Program-made: the position numbers and the translations under genes
In this document: positions 27,941 to 37,217 of the stretch, in pieces
Position numbering within the stretch: the first letter of the stretch is position 1
Layout of the letters: every line of letters begins with the position of its first letter
Assembly (NCBI RefSeq): GCF_001403875.1
Contig: NZ_LN884299.1
Location: 1,364,117 to 1,428,116 of the forward strand
DNA from: Paenibacillus ihumii
Lineage (GTDB): Bacteria; Bacillota; Bacilli; Paenibacillales; Paenibacillaceae
Length of the DNA stretch: 64,000 bases
Direction of reading: 5' to 3'
The notes under the pieces: generated by a model
What the model was told of the DNA's origin: nothing
What the model saw: only the letters and a program-made list of their open reading frames with translations
The model's database searches: none

Positions 27941-28162
27941 TTATTTCATGAACCACCGCACGATATAGCTAATCAATGACAGAACCACGCTGATCAGAAT
28001 GCAGGTAACGATGGGAAAATAAAATTTGACGTTGCCTTTATCGATAATAATATCCCCCGGCAGGCGTCCGAGATGGATGAACCTGCCCAGAAAAGACCAG
28101 AGCAAGCCCGCAATGATTAGGACTGCTCCGGCGATGATTAATATTTTTGGCATGTTGTTCAT
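27941..28162 (-). CDS. DUF2905 small membrane protein
   Basis: 73 residues with two hydrophobic helices separated by a conserved GRLPGDI segment, the hallmark of DUF2905. The ATG at 28162 follows GAGGAGGG; a further in-frame ATG at 28195 has no such site. The biochemical role is unknown. It is transcribed with the 28211-28360 gene upstream on the same strand (48-base gap). Confidence 0.85.
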   Translation of the reverse strand: MNNMPKILIIAGAVLIIAGLLWSFLGRFIHLGRLPGDIIIDKGNVKFYFPIVTCILISVVLSLISYIVRWFMK

Positions 28163-28210
28163 GGGAGTTCCCTCCTCTATATACGCAATGGTCATTATAC
28201 GTCATGGTCG

Positions 28211-28360
28211 TCATGGTTGCTCTGACTTTTCATAAGCGATCAGGGTCACCTTATTCCCGGTCGCTTCCGCAATGGCTGCCTCGGCTTCTTTGATGATTGC
28301 GACGGCTTGTTCCTGATTATTCAGTGGAGCTATTTTGTAATCGTGAGTTGAAATATCCAT
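28211..28360 (-). CDS. Small hypothetical protein
   Basis: 49 residues, MDISTHDYKI to AYEKSEQP, one amphipathic helix (EQAVAIIKEAEAAIAEATG) flanked by strands. GGAGGTAATTAAG precedes the ATG at 28360. Similar short acidic proteins are common in bacilli without known function. It probably shares a transcript with the DUF2905 gene. Confidence 0.65.
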   Translation of the reverse strand: MDISTHDYKIAPLNNQEQAVAIIKEAEAAIAEATGNKVTLIAYEKSEQP

Positions 28361-28514
28361 CTTAATTACCTCCAGTCGAAATGAAATAACATTTATAGTG
28401 TGTCCAGACATTTCGGCTTGATGTAATATGAGCCGGATTGAATCATCCTTACCATTAACCTACCAAAAAAAACCGCATATGGCTATAAGCTAAACGTAAA
28501 GTTTAGGAAAGGGC

Positions 28515-28544
28515 TTGAAAGTCTGTTGAATTTCATGCTATAAT
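28515..28544 (+). promoter_or_regulatory. Promoter of tRNA-Leu
   Basis: TTGAAA (28515-28520), 18-base spacer, perfect TATAAT (28539-28544), 55 bases before the tRNA. Confidence 0.75.
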
Positions 28545-28599
28545 CAACAACGCAGGAATTTTTTCGGCATTGCTTTTTGGCAGGTACAACTTCTAATCT

Positions 28600-28685
28600 G
28601 CCGGGGTGGCGGAATTGGCAGACGCACAGGACTTAAAATCCTGCGGTAGGTGACTACCGTACCGGTTCGATCCCGGTCCTCGGCA
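28600..28685 (+). tRNA. tRNA-Leu (UAA)
   Basis: 86-base class II tRNA with long variable arm. The anticodon loop reads ACTTAAAAT (UAA). Acceptor GCCGGGG pairs with CCTCGGC through one G-U, discriminator A. CCA is not encoded. Confidence 0.95.
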
Positions 28686-28695
28686 TTATGTGAAT

Positions 28696-28737
28696 ATCGC
28701 ACAGCTCTCCAATCATGGAGGCTGTGCGATTTTTTTA
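28696..28737 (+). terminator. Terminator of tRNA-Leu
   Basis: ATCGCACAGC (28696-28705) / GCTGTGCGAT (28721-28730) with inner CTCC/GGAG pairing, then seven T. Confidence 0.9.
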
Positions 28738-28900
28738 TATAGAAATTATCTTTTCCCGACCGGAAGAAGAAGGTTTTTGATATAGTAGAGTTATCCAAAA
28801 TTTGCACTGATCTATGCGGTTAGCGAGGCATGCTTCTAGCGTTGTGTTACTAACTGTTATAAGTGCTTTGCTGCAGCTTTTATAGAAAAGGAGAGACATC

Positions 28901-29587
28901 ATGAGTGAAGAGTTATTCGGCAACGATTGGGATGAAGTGCTTGCTGCAGAGGTGGACAAGCCATATTTCCTTGAGCTGATGAACTGGCTGGAAGAGGAAT
29001 ATAAAGAGCATACGATATTTCCGCCGCGGCCGGATTTGTTTCAGGCATTGAAGCTGACCAGCTACAAAGGGACGAGAGCGGTAATACTCGGCCAGGATCC
29101 TTATCATGGGGCAGGGCAGGCACATGGCCTGAGCTTCTCCGTGCTGCCCGGCGTGAAGGTTCCGCCGTCGCTACGGAACATCTATAAAGAGCTGTCCAGC
29201 GACCTGGGGATTCCCATGCCTGCGGGCGGGACCCTGACTCCCTGGGCTAAGGAGGGCGTACTGCTGCTGAACACGGTGCTGACCGTCCGGGAGGGGCTTC
29301 CGGGCTCGCATCAGGGCAAGGGCTGGGAGAAATTTACGGATGCCGTCGTGGAAGCGCTGAACGCAAGGGAAGAGCCTGTTGTCTTCATCCTGTGGGGAAG
29401 TCATGCTCAGAAAAAAGGAGCGCGAATCAATACGGAGCGCCATCTGATCATTGAGTCGGCCCATCCCAGCCCATTGGCGGCAAGAAGGGGCTTTTTCGGC
29501 AGCCGGCCTTTTTCCAGGGTTAATGCCTTTCTGGAAGCGAACGGAGAGCGCCCGATCGACTGGAATGTAATAAATACCGATAAATGA
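28901..29587 (+). CDS. ung: Uracil-DNA glycosylase (family 1)
   Basis: 228 residues. The water-activating loop GQDPYHG near residue 66, the GSHAQKKG segment and the Leu-intercalation loop [13 protein letters not shown] are intact, and the length is normal. It excises uracil from DNA in base-excision repair. GGAGAGACATC precedes the ATG. It is monocistronic. Confidence 0.96.
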   Translation: MSEELFGNDWDEVLAAEVDKPYFLELMNWLEEEYKEHTIFPPRPDLFQALKLTSYKGTRAVILGQDPYHGAGQAHGLSFSVLPGVKVPPSLRNIYKELSSDLGIPMPAGGTLTPWAKEGVLLLNTVLTVREGLPGSHQGKGWEKFTDAVVEALNAREEPVVFILWGSHAQKKGARINTERHLIIESAHPSPLAARRGFFGSRPFSRVNAFLEANGERPIDWNVINTDK

Positions 29588-29715
29588 TAGCGGGAGTAGG
29601 ACAAAGGAATTATTTTTATAGAAAAGGGTTACGAATTTAATCCTAGATGTCGATATAATTCCAGTAGAGCTGGATTGGATTCTGGCAATAAAATGACAAC
29701 AAAGGAGAGAAATGG

Positions 29716-31941
29716 ATGATTCCGAACAGGAAAATGACGAAGTGGCTCCTCACCATGGTGCTGCTCATTGCCGCTGTATTCCCGACTAGCGTCTTTGCTG
29801 CCTCCGGCGATGTCTTATCGATTGATATTGAAGGCTCCGGTGCAACGCTAGAACTTACGGTAGGCAAGGGAACAAAGCAACTGAAGGTATGGGCGACGGT
29901 CGAGGGCTCCTCGGTCAAGAAGGATATTACCCGTGCCGTCAGCTGGTCATCGGATCAGCCTGATACTATCAAAGTAGATAATGGTCTCCTAACGCCACTA
30001 AAGAGCGGGACCGCAACGATTACGGCGGTCTATAACGACTCCGCAGTAGATACGATTACTGTCAAAGCAGTGGATACCTACAAGGATTTGACCTTGGAGT
30101 ATTCGCTGAAGGGGAAATATAAGCTTGGAGCGGATGAAGCGGATCTGAATGTTAAAGCTCAGGCTATCATTGAGAATACGAACGGCCAGCTGGCCGATGT
30201 GACTCAGGATGCCCATTGGACATCCTCCAATACGTCCGTGCTTACAATCGATAAAGGGAAAATCAAGCTAGTTGGAGAAGGTAAAGCGACGATTACAGCC
30301 AAATATTCCGGCTTGACGGCTTCCTTTGAGGCGACCGTCTCCTCTCCTTATTCCGAGCTGAATCTCATATATGCGAATGGCGAGCGTGCCGAGGATATCG
30401 AGCTGGTCGTAGGCGATAAGGAGATTGAAATCAAGGCTACCTCCATCGTGGCAAGCGACAAGTCGACGAGCGACGTTACCGACAAGGCCGAGTGGTCGAC
30501 ATCCGATAAGGCTGTCGCTACAGTCGAGGACGGCAAGATCAAAGCCGTTGCCGTAGGTAAGGCTACGATTACGGCGGAATACCTTGGAGCCAAGGGCCAG
30601 GTCGATGTCTACGTACGCACGCCATATGAAGTGATTATGCTGAACCCATCGTCCGATCAAGCGCTGTTTATCGGCGAGCGGCTGGAGGCGAAGGCTGAGG
30701 TTAGAAGCCGTGCCAACTTCACGGACGAGGTAACGGCAGAAGCCGAGTGGACGTCTTCCAATCCTCTTGCGGTTACGGTAGAGAGAGGTGTGATTTCTCC
30801 TAAAGCCGTGGGCTCTTCCACGATCAAAGTCAGCCATCTGGGCGTCAGCAAGACCATTAAGGTAACGGTTCAACCGACGATTACGAAGCTTGAAGCGGAT
30901 AAGACAGAGCTTGAATTGTTCAAGAATGAATCGCTGAACGTACCAAAGATTAAAGCAACGAAGCTGGATGATGAGGAAATTGATTTCAGCAAGGAAGTCA
31001 ACTGGACCTCGAGCAATGAGGATATCGTCAAAATCGAGGATGGCAAAATTGTAGCGAAGGATGCGGGCACGGTTACGATTACCGCCAAGCTGCCTGAATC
31101 CAAGGTAACGGCGGAGTCAGCGTATTCTATCCGCAGCAGCACGGTTGACGTGCAGGTTACGGTTAAAGAAAAGGTGCTTGCCCTGATCAGCGAGGAAGAG
31201 AAGCTGAATCTGGTCGTTGGCGAGGAAAGCCCGTTCCCTAAAGTGGCTGTCGTATGGGAGAACGGTAATGAAGAAGCAGACCTTTCCAGCGAAATGACCT
31301 GGACGATCTCCAATAGCAATGCGGTTATCAAGGATTCCGCGGACGGCAAAACGATCAAAGGCCTGATTAAAGGGTCGGCGACTTTAAAAGGAACGTATTC
31401 GAACAAGACGATCAGTATCCCGATTACGGTCGAGCAAAAAATTACAAAGATCGTCGTCGAGCCGCTGGATATCGAGCTCAACCTTAAGAAATCCAAGTCG
31501 ATTAAAGTGACGGGTTATTATTCGAACGGGCAGAAGGTAACCCTGTCGACCAAAATGAACTGGCAATCCTCCAATACAGGCGTTGCCACGATCAGCACAT
31601 CGTCCGTCAAGGCTGTTGGCGAAGGCTCGGCCACATTGACCGGATCTTATCAGGGGCATAACGCCACTGTCAATGTAAAGGTTGTACCTAAATTAACCAA
31701 GCTAACGGTCGACGAGAAGAAGTTTACCCTAGCTCCTGGAGCGAGCAAATCGGTTGTCGTTAAGGCTCAGTATGACACAGGGCTGATCTCCGACGTAACC
31801 GGAAGCGCGGTGTGGACAAGCTCCAAACCTTCGGTAGCGAAAGTGACCGCAGGTAAAATCGAAGCGGTAGGCAAAGGTACGACGTCGATCAAAGGAAAAT
31901 TCGGCGGCAAGACAGTTACGATATCGGTAACAGTGAAGTAA
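29716..31941 (+). CDS. Secreted protein of BIG2 (bacterial Ig-like) repeats
   Basis: 741 residues: a signal peptide (cleavage after SVFA near residue 29) followed by about eight tandem Ig-like BIG2 domains of some 85 residues. Each repeat carries W(S/T)SS then a GKI or G-x-ATIT segment (for example AEWTSSN, GEGKATITAKY). There is no LPXTG, SLH or membrane anchor. It is likely an extracellular or wall-associated structural or adhesive protein. It has its own terminator. Repeats 3 and 5 are the longest; repeat 6 lacks the second Ser. Confidence 0.85.
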   Translation: MIPNRKMTKWLLTMVLLIAAVFPTSVFAASGDVLSIDIEGSGATLELTVGKGTKQLKVWATVEGSSVKKDITRAVSWSSDQPDTIKVDNGLLTPLKSGTATITAVYNDSAVDTITVKAVDTYKDLTLEYSLKGKYKLGADEADLNVKAQAIIENTNGQLADVTQDAHWTSSNTSVLTIDKGKIKLVGEGKATITAKYSGLTASFEATVSSPYSELNLIYANGERAEDIELVVGDKEIEIKATSIVASDKSTSDVTDKAEWSTSDKAVATVEDGKIKAVAVGKATITAEYLGAKGQVDVYVRTPYEVIMLNPSSDQALFIGERLEAKAEVRSRANFTDEVTAEAEWTSSNPLAVTVERGVISPKAVGSSTIKVSHLGVSKTIKVTVQPTITKLEADKTELELFKNESLNVPKIKATKLDDEEIDFSKEVNWTSSNEDIVKIEDGKIVAKDAGTVTITAKLPESKVTAESAYSIRSSTVDVQVTVKEKVLALISEEEKLNLVVGEESPFPKVAVVWENGNEEADLSSEMTWTISNSNAVIKDSADGKTIKGLIKGSATLKGTYSNKTISIPITVEQKITKIVVEPLDIELNLKKSKSIKVTGYYSNGQKVTLSTKMNWQSSNTGVATISTSSVKAVGEGSATLTGSYQGHNATVNVKVVPKLTKLTVDEKKFTLAPGASKSVVVKAQYDTGLISDVTGSAVWTSSKPSVAKVTAGKIEAVGKGTTSIKGKFGGKTVTISVTVK

Positions 31942-31974
31942 CAGCAGTACTCATTTATCCCTAACTCCAATTAC

Positions 31975-32010
31975 AAAGCACTTCAGCTATTGCGGCTGAA
32001 GTGCTTTTGT
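31975..32010 (+). terminator. Terminator after the BIG2 protein
   Basis: Perfect 13-bp stem AAAGCACTTCAGC (31975-31987) / GCTGAAGTGCTTT (31995-32007) followed by TGTATT. Confidence 0.8.
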
Positions 32011-32221
32011 ATTAGTTAGAGCAATTGCACAAGGTTGAAGCAATTGCATCAGGTTAAAGATGTTGCAGTAGGCTGGAGCGTTATATTTTTTGATAGAGTT
32101 CATGCAAGCTTATGGTTGATTCTGGCGGGGTCATCTAATATAATAGGAGGAACAAATGTTCTAATTGGTTCGTTGTCATGGCGCAAGGTTAGAGCAACTA
32201 GAAAAGGACAATGGGAGATCA

Positions 32222-33121
32222 ATGAAGAAGCTTAATTCGATTTTTAAGTTCAATTTAACGTCGTTTGTGAGTTTTGTGGCCATTATGCTAATGCTGTCCG
32301 GCTGTACCTTGGAATGGGAGATGGGGGATCCGCCTGGTTCCGGCAACGCCTCCAGGATGAATTCGGATCGTCTGCGCGTTATCTTTCTTGACGTGGGCCA
32401 GGGGGCGTCTCAATTGCTGATCAGCCCTTCGGGGAAGACGATGCTCATTGATGCGGGGAATAACGACCGGGAGCAAGCTATGCTGGATTATCTGAGGGAA
32501 TATGGCGTGACCCGTCTGGATATCGTAATAGGCACGCATCCGGATGCAGACCATATTGGGGGCTTGGACCGGGTGATCGATCATATCGATGTCGGGGAAA
32601 TTTATATGCCGAAGATTCAGGCGAATACGAAGACGTTCGAATCGCTGCTGCTGTCGATCAAGAATAAGGGTCTGAAAGTTAAGACTGCCAAGGCAGGGCT
32701 CGTGCTGGAATGGGATGAGGACGTCGAGGTGACGATGGTCGGTCCCGTTAAGGCCTCTGACGACAGGAACAATATGAGCGCTGTTGTGAAAGTAGTGTAC
32801 GGCAATACGTCTTATTTGCTTACAGGCGATGCCGAGCGCGCAAGCGAGAAGGATATGCTCGAATCGGGAGCAGATTTGCGGGCGGATGTGCTGCTGATCG
32901 GGCATCACGGCTCCAAGTCATCCACTACGCTGAGTTTCCTGAAGAAGGTTGCCCCGCAATATGGGGTGATCCAGGTGGGGGACAATAATTATGGTCATCC
33001 TACCCCGACCGTATTGGAACGGCTTCGCAAGCAGGGGGTCGAGGTATACCGCAATGACCTGCATGGTACCGTGGAGATTGCTTCAGACGGGCATACATAC
33101 CTAATCACGACCGAGAGGTGA
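32222..33121 (+). CDS. ComEC-type metallo-beta-lactamase-fold lipoprotein
   Basis: 299 residues. The signal peptide ends with LSGC (lipobox), so it should be anchored outside the membrane. The MBL fold shows LDVGQGAS, HPDADHIGG with the metal ligands, and GHHGSKSS. This is the soluble form of the ComEC hydrolase domain, a candidate extracellular nuclease or phosphodiesterase. The ATG at 32222 follows GGGAGATC; a longer upstream frame from 32165 lacks one. It overlaps an upstream GTG of the DUF3006 gene, and such pairs are widespread in bacilli. Confidence 0.85.
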   Translation: MKKLNSIFKFNLTSFVSFVAIMLMLSGCTLEWEMGDPPGSGNASRMNSDRLRVIFLDVGQGASQLLISPSGKTMLIDAGNNDREQAMLDYLREYGVTRLDIVIGTHPDADHIGGLDRVIDHIDVGEIYMPKIQANTKTFESLLLSIKNKGLKVKTAKAGLVLEWDEDVEVTMVGPVKASDDRNNMSAVVKVVYGNTSYLLTGDAERASEKDMLESGADLRADVLLIGHHGSKSSTTLSFLKKVAPQYGVIQVGDNNYGHPTPTVLERLRKQGVEVYRNDLHGTVEIASDGHTYLITTER

Positions 33122-33129
33122 GTGGAACG

Positions 33130-33342
33130 ATGACAGGGATCATTGAAGGCTTTGAAGGCGAATATTGTATTATAGAGATTGACGGCAAGACAAGGGACGT
33201 GCCTCGCAAGCTGGTGAACACCGGCGCCAAGGCAGGCGATGTCGTGGAATGGGACGGAAGCCAATGGAATACGAACCTGGACCGGACGAGAGAACGAAGT
33301 GAATATATAAAGTCTTTAATGAATGACGTATGGGATGATTAG
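33130..33342 (+). CDS. DUF3006 family protein
   Basis: 70 residues, an OB-like short beta protein (GIIEGFEGEYCIIEIDGK) with an Arg/Glu-rich tail. DUF3006 genes usually follow MBL-fold ComEC-like genes, as here, so a functional pair is likely, though the role is unknown. The ATG at 33130 lies about eight bases after GAGGTGAG; a GTG at 33118 is the alternative, overlapping the previous gene. Confidence 0.85.
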   Translation: MTGIIEGFEGEYCIIEIDGKTRDVPRKLVNTGAKAGDVVEWDGSQWNTNLDRTRERSEYIKSLMNDVWDD

Positions 33343-33366
33343 ACGATCGCGATTGGGGGATAAGTT

Positions 33367-33888
33367 ATGACGCTATCTAGACCACAGCCAGGAGAGTACG
33401 CAGCATACTTTGAGGAATATATTCGTGAAGTGCCGGAAGGGCAGCTCATGTCTCTGCTTGAGCTCCAGCCGGAGGAGGCTATGCTGAAGCTGGGAACACT
33501 CTCGGACGAAGCCGGCAATTACAAATATGCTGAAGGCAAGTGGAGCCTGAAGGAAGTGCTGGGTCATATTTCGGATACAGAGCGCGTGATGAGCTATCGG
33601 CTATTGCGGATTGCCAGAGGGGATAAGACGCCGCTTCCAGGCTTTAACGAAGAGTTGTTCGTCAGCCATGCAAATTTTGAACGGCTGTCGATTCTGCAGC
33701 TGATGAAGGAGTTCTCGTTGGTTAGGAGCTCGACCCTGTCGCTTGTCCGGCAATTGGATGATGAAGCCTGGCAGCGCATCGGGACCGCCAGCGGGGAACC
33801 CGTCTCCAGCAGGGCGCTTGCTTATATTATCGCCGGTCACGCGACTCATCATTTCCGCATTATACGTGAGCGATATATGCATGCCTAA
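33367..33888 (+). CDS. DinB/YfiT-like four-helix metal protein
   Basis: 173 residues, alpha-helical. The potential metal ligands are His in LGHISDTER near residue 65 and the pair in HATHHFRI near residue 160, the DinB-superfamily layout. Some members are thiol transferases (bacillithiol-dependent), others are damage-inducible proteins of unknown function. It begins 24 bases after the DUF3006 gene on the same strand and may be cotranscribed. Confidence 0.8.
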   Translation: MTLSRPQPGEYAAYFEEYIREVPEGQLMSLLELQPEEAMLKLGTLSDEAGNYKYAEGKWSLKEVLGHISDTERVMSYRLLRIARGDKTPLPGFNEELFVSHANFERLSILQLMKEFSLVRSSTLSLVRQLDDEAWQRIGTASGEPVSSRALAYIIAGHATHHFRIIRERYMHA

Positions 33889-33963
33889 TATGCTTTAACT
33901 TGATACACTTTAATGGCTGGCTTGGGATTTAAGGATTTTATCGGACTTTTACAAAATGTAAAC

Positions 33964-34058
33964 GGGCTGTCTCCGCTATGATATGCTCACCTTACAGCAA
34001 CAGGCTTTATTTTCTACCTGTCTGCTATATGGGGGACATATCAAACTGAAGACAGCCC
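33964..34058. repeat. Distant inverted repeat between convergent genes
   Basis: GGGCTGTCT (33964-33972) and AGACAGCCC (34050-34058), 77 bases apart, in the 213-base gap between the DinB-like gene and manA. It may be part of a bidirectional termination structure; no strong T run. Confidence 0.3.
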
Positions 34059-34101
34059 TTATTCTATTTCCGAAGCATAGTGAGGTGAAGGCCTGATATT
34101 G

Positions 34102-35049
34102 TTATTCCGAGGATACGATCAAATTCATCGAACCGCTAAGCTCATACGGGCCAAAGGAGACGGGAAGGATGAAATGATCCCCTTTATTCAGCGGGTACGG
34201 ATTGTTGCTGATCGTTAACTGGCCTTGGCCGTCAATCACACTGCATATCGTATACTTTTTGCTGGCTTCAAGCTGGACTGTACCATCCACATCCCATTTT
34301 TGCACGGTGAAGAAGTCATTGGATACGAAGGCTGTAACCGTGAGCCCTCCCCGGGTATAGGAATCATACGTCCCCTTCTTGTACGATTGAGGAATCGTCG
34401 TAACATCAATTGCTTTGTCTAAATGAAGCTCCCGCGTATTGCCGTCTTTATCTTTACGATCGTAATCGTAAACCCGGTAAGTGGTGTCGGAGCTTTGCTG
34501 CGTCTCTAGGACGACGATCCCTTTCCCCAGAGCATGAATCGTACCGCTAGGCACGTAGAAAAAATCGCCTGGATGAACCGGAACCTTCGTCAGAAGACCA
34601 TCCCAATTTCCTTCCTCCATCCACTTTACTAGCTGCTCCCTAGATTGGGCTTCATGGCCGTATACGATTTCTGCGCCCGGCTCCGCGTCAATGATATACC
34701 AGCATTCGGTCTTGCCGAGCTCACCGTTCTCATGCTCTCTCGCATACTGATCATCCGGATGAACCTGAACAGAGAGGTCGTCGGAAGCGTCCAGGATTTT
34801 GGTCAGCAGAGGGAAGACGGACGATTTGGAATGGAACAATTCCGGATGAGAGGACCATAGCTCTCCCAGAGTTAAGCCTTGGTAGGGCCCGTCCTTCACC
34901 ACGCTTTGTCCGTTGGGATGCGCAGATACCGCCCAGCATTCGCCGGTCTTCGCATTAGGAATGTCGTAGCCAAACAGCTCAGCTAGCTTACTTCCGCCCC
35001 AGATGCGCTCTTGAAATACTGGCTTTAAAAAAATAGGCTGTTGATTCAT
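34102..35049 (-). CDS. manA: Mannose-6-phosphate isomerase, class I
   Basis: 315 residues, the short Firmicute form. Zinc-site segments are QVHPDDQYA near residue 95, the Glu in GKTECWY, and PSGTIHALG near residue 170. It interconverts mannose 6-phosphate and fructose 6-phosphate. AAAGGATGATATT precedes the ATG. It lies 36 bases downstream of glcK on the same strand, so the two probably form an operon controlled at the promoter shared with the divergent LacI regulator. Confidence 0.93.
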   Translation of the reverse strand: MNQQPIFLKPVFQERIWGGSKLAELFGYDIPNAKTGECWAVSAHPNGQSVVKDGPYQGLTLGELWSSHPELFHSKSSVFPLLTKILDASDDLSVQVHPDDQYAREHENGELGKTECWYIIDAEPGAEIVYGHEAQSREQLVKWMEEGNWDGLLTKVPVHPGDFFYVPSGTIHALGKGIVVLETQQSSDTTYRVYDYDRKDKDGNTRELHLDKAIDVTTIPQSYKKGTYDSYTRGGLTVTAFVSNDFFTVQKWDVDGTVQLEASKKYTICSVIDGQGQLTISNNPYPLNKGDHFILPVSFGPYELSGSMNLIVSSE

Positions 35050-35085
35050 GATGGTAATATCATCCTTTCTGATTATCGATCAAGA

Positions 35086-36006
35086 TTAATAAGTCATGTG
35101 AATCAAGGCGGCAGCGCCGATCAGGCCGGCATCCTGATTTAATGCCGCTGGTACGATCGGGGTGCTCTGCCCGGACGGATTCAAGGCACAGCTCCGGACA
35201 TAGTCCTGTACAGCGCTAAACAGAGGCTCGCCTACCTGTGAAACGCCGCCGCCGATGACTACTTTCTCGGGGTCAAAGGTGTTGATCAGCGTTACGCAGC
35301 CGATGCCGATATAGCGGAAAGCTTGCTCGGTCAGCTTCTTCATGTCGGCATGACCCTCCTGGGCCAACTCGAATACCTCTTTGGAGGTGATGTCTCTGCC
35401 GAGCAGCCGTGAAGCTTGTCTGGCAATAGCGGTGCCGGAAGCGACGAATTCCCAGCAGCCCTGCTGGCCGCATACGCAGTCCCCGGCGGAAGGGTCGATG
35501 ACCAGATGTCCGACATCGCCGGCATTACCCGTCGAGCCCGTAATGAGCCTGCCATGGGAGAAAATTCCCGCCCCGATGCCCGTGCTGATCGTTATAAAGA
35601 TGAAATGCTCGGCGTCCCGGGCAGCGCCCAGCCATTTCTCGGCCAGAGCTGCCGCCGTTGCGTCGTTCTCGAACTTAATCGGCAGTTTGAAATGCCTCTT
35701 CAAGGAGTTGAGCAGGGGGAAGTCGTGCCAGGCTTTCATATTCGGCGGCTTGACGATATAGCCTGTCTTAGTATTTAAAGGCCCAGGGGCTCCGACTCCG
35801 ATACCAGCAATCTGCCTTTCATCCAGGCTCTGCTCTGCAAGCAATTGCTTGGCGGCATCAGCGATGCGGCTCACCATTACATGCGGATCGATTGTTAGGT
35901 CTGTAGGCAAGGATGTCTTGGCACATATCGTTCCATGAGAATCTACGATCCCGATCGCTGTCTTGGTACCGCCGATATCGATGCCTATTGCGTAAGTCAC
36001 TTCCAA
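35086..36006 (-). CDS. glcK: ROK-family glucokinase
   Basis: 306 residues starting at TTG (36006), seven bases after AGGAGGT; an ATG 24 bases further up is a worse choice because it precedes the ribosome site. The phosphate loop is GIDIGGTKTAIG, the sugar motif VGAPGP, and the ROK zinc signature GDCVCGQQGCWE. It phosphorylates glucose; other hexoses are possible. Divergent from the LacI regulator and upstream of manA. Confidence 0.9.
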   Translation of the reverse strand: MEVTYAIGIDIGGTKTAIGIVDSHGTICAKTSLPTDLTIDPHVMVSRIADAAKQLLAEQSLDERQIAGIGVGAPGPLNTKTGYIVKPPNMKAWHDFPLLNSLKRHFKLPIKFENDATAAALAEKWLGAARDAEHFIFITISTGIGAGIFSHGRLITGSTGNAGDVGHLVIDPSAGDCVCGQQGCWEFVASGTAIARQASRLLGRDITSKEVFELAQEGHADMKKLTEQAFRYIGIGCVTLINTFDPEKVVIGGGVSQVGEPLFSAVQDYVRSCALNPSGQSTPIVPAALNQDAGLIGAAALIHMTY

Positions 36007-36028
36007 GTTGAATACCTCCTGTTTCCGC

Positions 36029-36075
36029 AAGTTAACTTTACAAACTTGACAAAATTAAATAATGTAAAGTATATT
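36029..36075. promoter_or_regulatory. Divergent glcK/lacI control region with operators
   Basis: TTGACA (36046-36051) and TATATT (36070-36075), 18-base spacer, form a strong promoter for the LacI gene. A perfect inverted repeat ACTTTACA (36035-36042) / TGTAAAGT (36063-36070) straddles it, and a 10-bp palindrome AAGTTAACTT lies at 36029-36038. These are likely operators of the adjacent regulator, allowing autoregulation. Confidence 0.6.
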
Positions 36076-36113
36076 TAGGCTAAGTTTAGCATGTTTTGAG
36101 AGGATTGAAAAGG

Positions 36114-37142
36114 ATGACCCGGAAAAAGAGAATATCCATGCAGGATATCGCCGATAAGCTGGAAGTTTCCAAGAATGCCGTATCGCTGGCTCTGACGAAC
36201 AAGAAGGGAGTAAGCGAGGAGCTGCGCAGCCGCATTATCCATACAGCCAAGGAAATGGGATATGGGCCGTATGCGATTAGCGAGAGCGGAGAGTCCAATA
36301 TTCTCGTGCTCGTTCCAGAGCGGATTATGAGCTATCAGGATAATGATCACTTTCAATTTTATCATGACATGATCTGGGGGCTTGAGAAGAGTATTCGGAG
36401 CAAAGGCTTCAATGCCGTCATCGCTCCAATCGACAAGGAATCCGAGGAGCGGCTCCAGCTGCCTCGCCTGTTCACGGACATTTCCTATCGGGGCATTATA
36501 TTATTTGGAATTACGCAGCCGGAATATGCGCGGCTAGTGTGGGAGCAGGATGTGCGGCTTGTGATGATCGACTCTTACTACCGGGAGCTGCCCTGCCCGG
36601 TCGTGACCTCAGCCAATATGGAGGGGGCTTATGAGGCGGTGTCCCATCTGATGGAGTGCGGTCATGCGAATATTGGTTTTATTGGACCTGTGAATTTGAC
36701 AACCAGCCATGAAGAGCGCTGGCTGGGGTACTGGAAGGCGATGCAGGCCGGGGGACTAAAGGTCAATGAAGAGCATTGCTTGACTTCATCGGTGGGCTAT
36801 GATTATACGGCTGAGGAGATTTCGACCTTCCTGTCCGGGCTGAGCGAGCTGCCTAGTGCTTTTTTCTGCGGCAATGACCGTATCGCGTATATTTTGGCGG
36901 AGCTGCTTCAGGAGCGGAACATCGCCGTGCCTGGGGACGTTTCGATTGCGGGATATGACGATCTCCAGTATGTTAGCAGCTCGGGCGTGCATATGACGAC
37001 CATGCGCGTGGAGAAGGAGAAGATGTGCGACGCCGCCGCAACGCTGCTCTTGTCGTTGTCTGAGCCATCCCGGGAGGCGATCCGCTGGAGCGTGGCTTCA
37101 ACGCTGGTCGTCCGCGATTCGGTGCAGGAATTTCCAAAATGA
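36114..37142 (+). CDS. LacI/GalR-family transcriptional regulator
   Basis: 342 residues. The helix-turn-helix ISMQDIADKLEVSKNAVSLA opens the protein; the C-terminal half has the periplasmic-binding-protein fold (for example AFFCGNDRIAYI and VSIAGYDDL). The ATG at 36114 is chosen over a TTG at 36096, since GAGAGG lies about ten bases upstream and the HTH starts soon after. By position it should control glcK-manA and itself. The inducer is unknown. A strong palindromic terminator follows. Confidence 0.88.
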   Translation: MTRKKRISMQDIADKLEVSKNAVSLALTNKKGVSEELRSRIIHTAKEMGYGPYAISESGESNILVLVPERIMSYQDNDHFQFYHDMIWGLEKSIRSKGFNAVIAPIDKESEERLQLPRLFTDISYRGIILFGITQPEYARLVWEQDVRLVMIDSYYRELPCPVVTSANMEGAYEAVSHLMECGHANIGFIGPVNLTTSHEERWLGYWKAMQAGGLKVNEEHCLTSSVGYDYTAEEISTFLSGLSELPSAFFCGNDRIAYILAELLQERNIAVPGDVSIAGYDDLQYVSSSGVHMTTMRVEKEKMCDAAATLLLSLSEPSREAIRWSVASTLVVRDSVQEFPK

Positions 37143-37168
37143 TTAAACAAGCAATCCTAACAATAAAT

Positions 37169-37205
37169 AAGCGGCCGTCTCCATGGAGACGGCCGCTTTA
37201 ATTTC
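37169..37205. terminator. Bidirectional terminator between lacI gene and sodA
   Basis: Perfect 14-bp stem AAGCGGCCGTCTCC (37169-37182) / GGAGACGGCCGCTT (37185-37198); two-base formal loop, T-rich on both sides. Confidence 0.85.
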
Positions 37206-37217
37206 TTGAATGCTATA

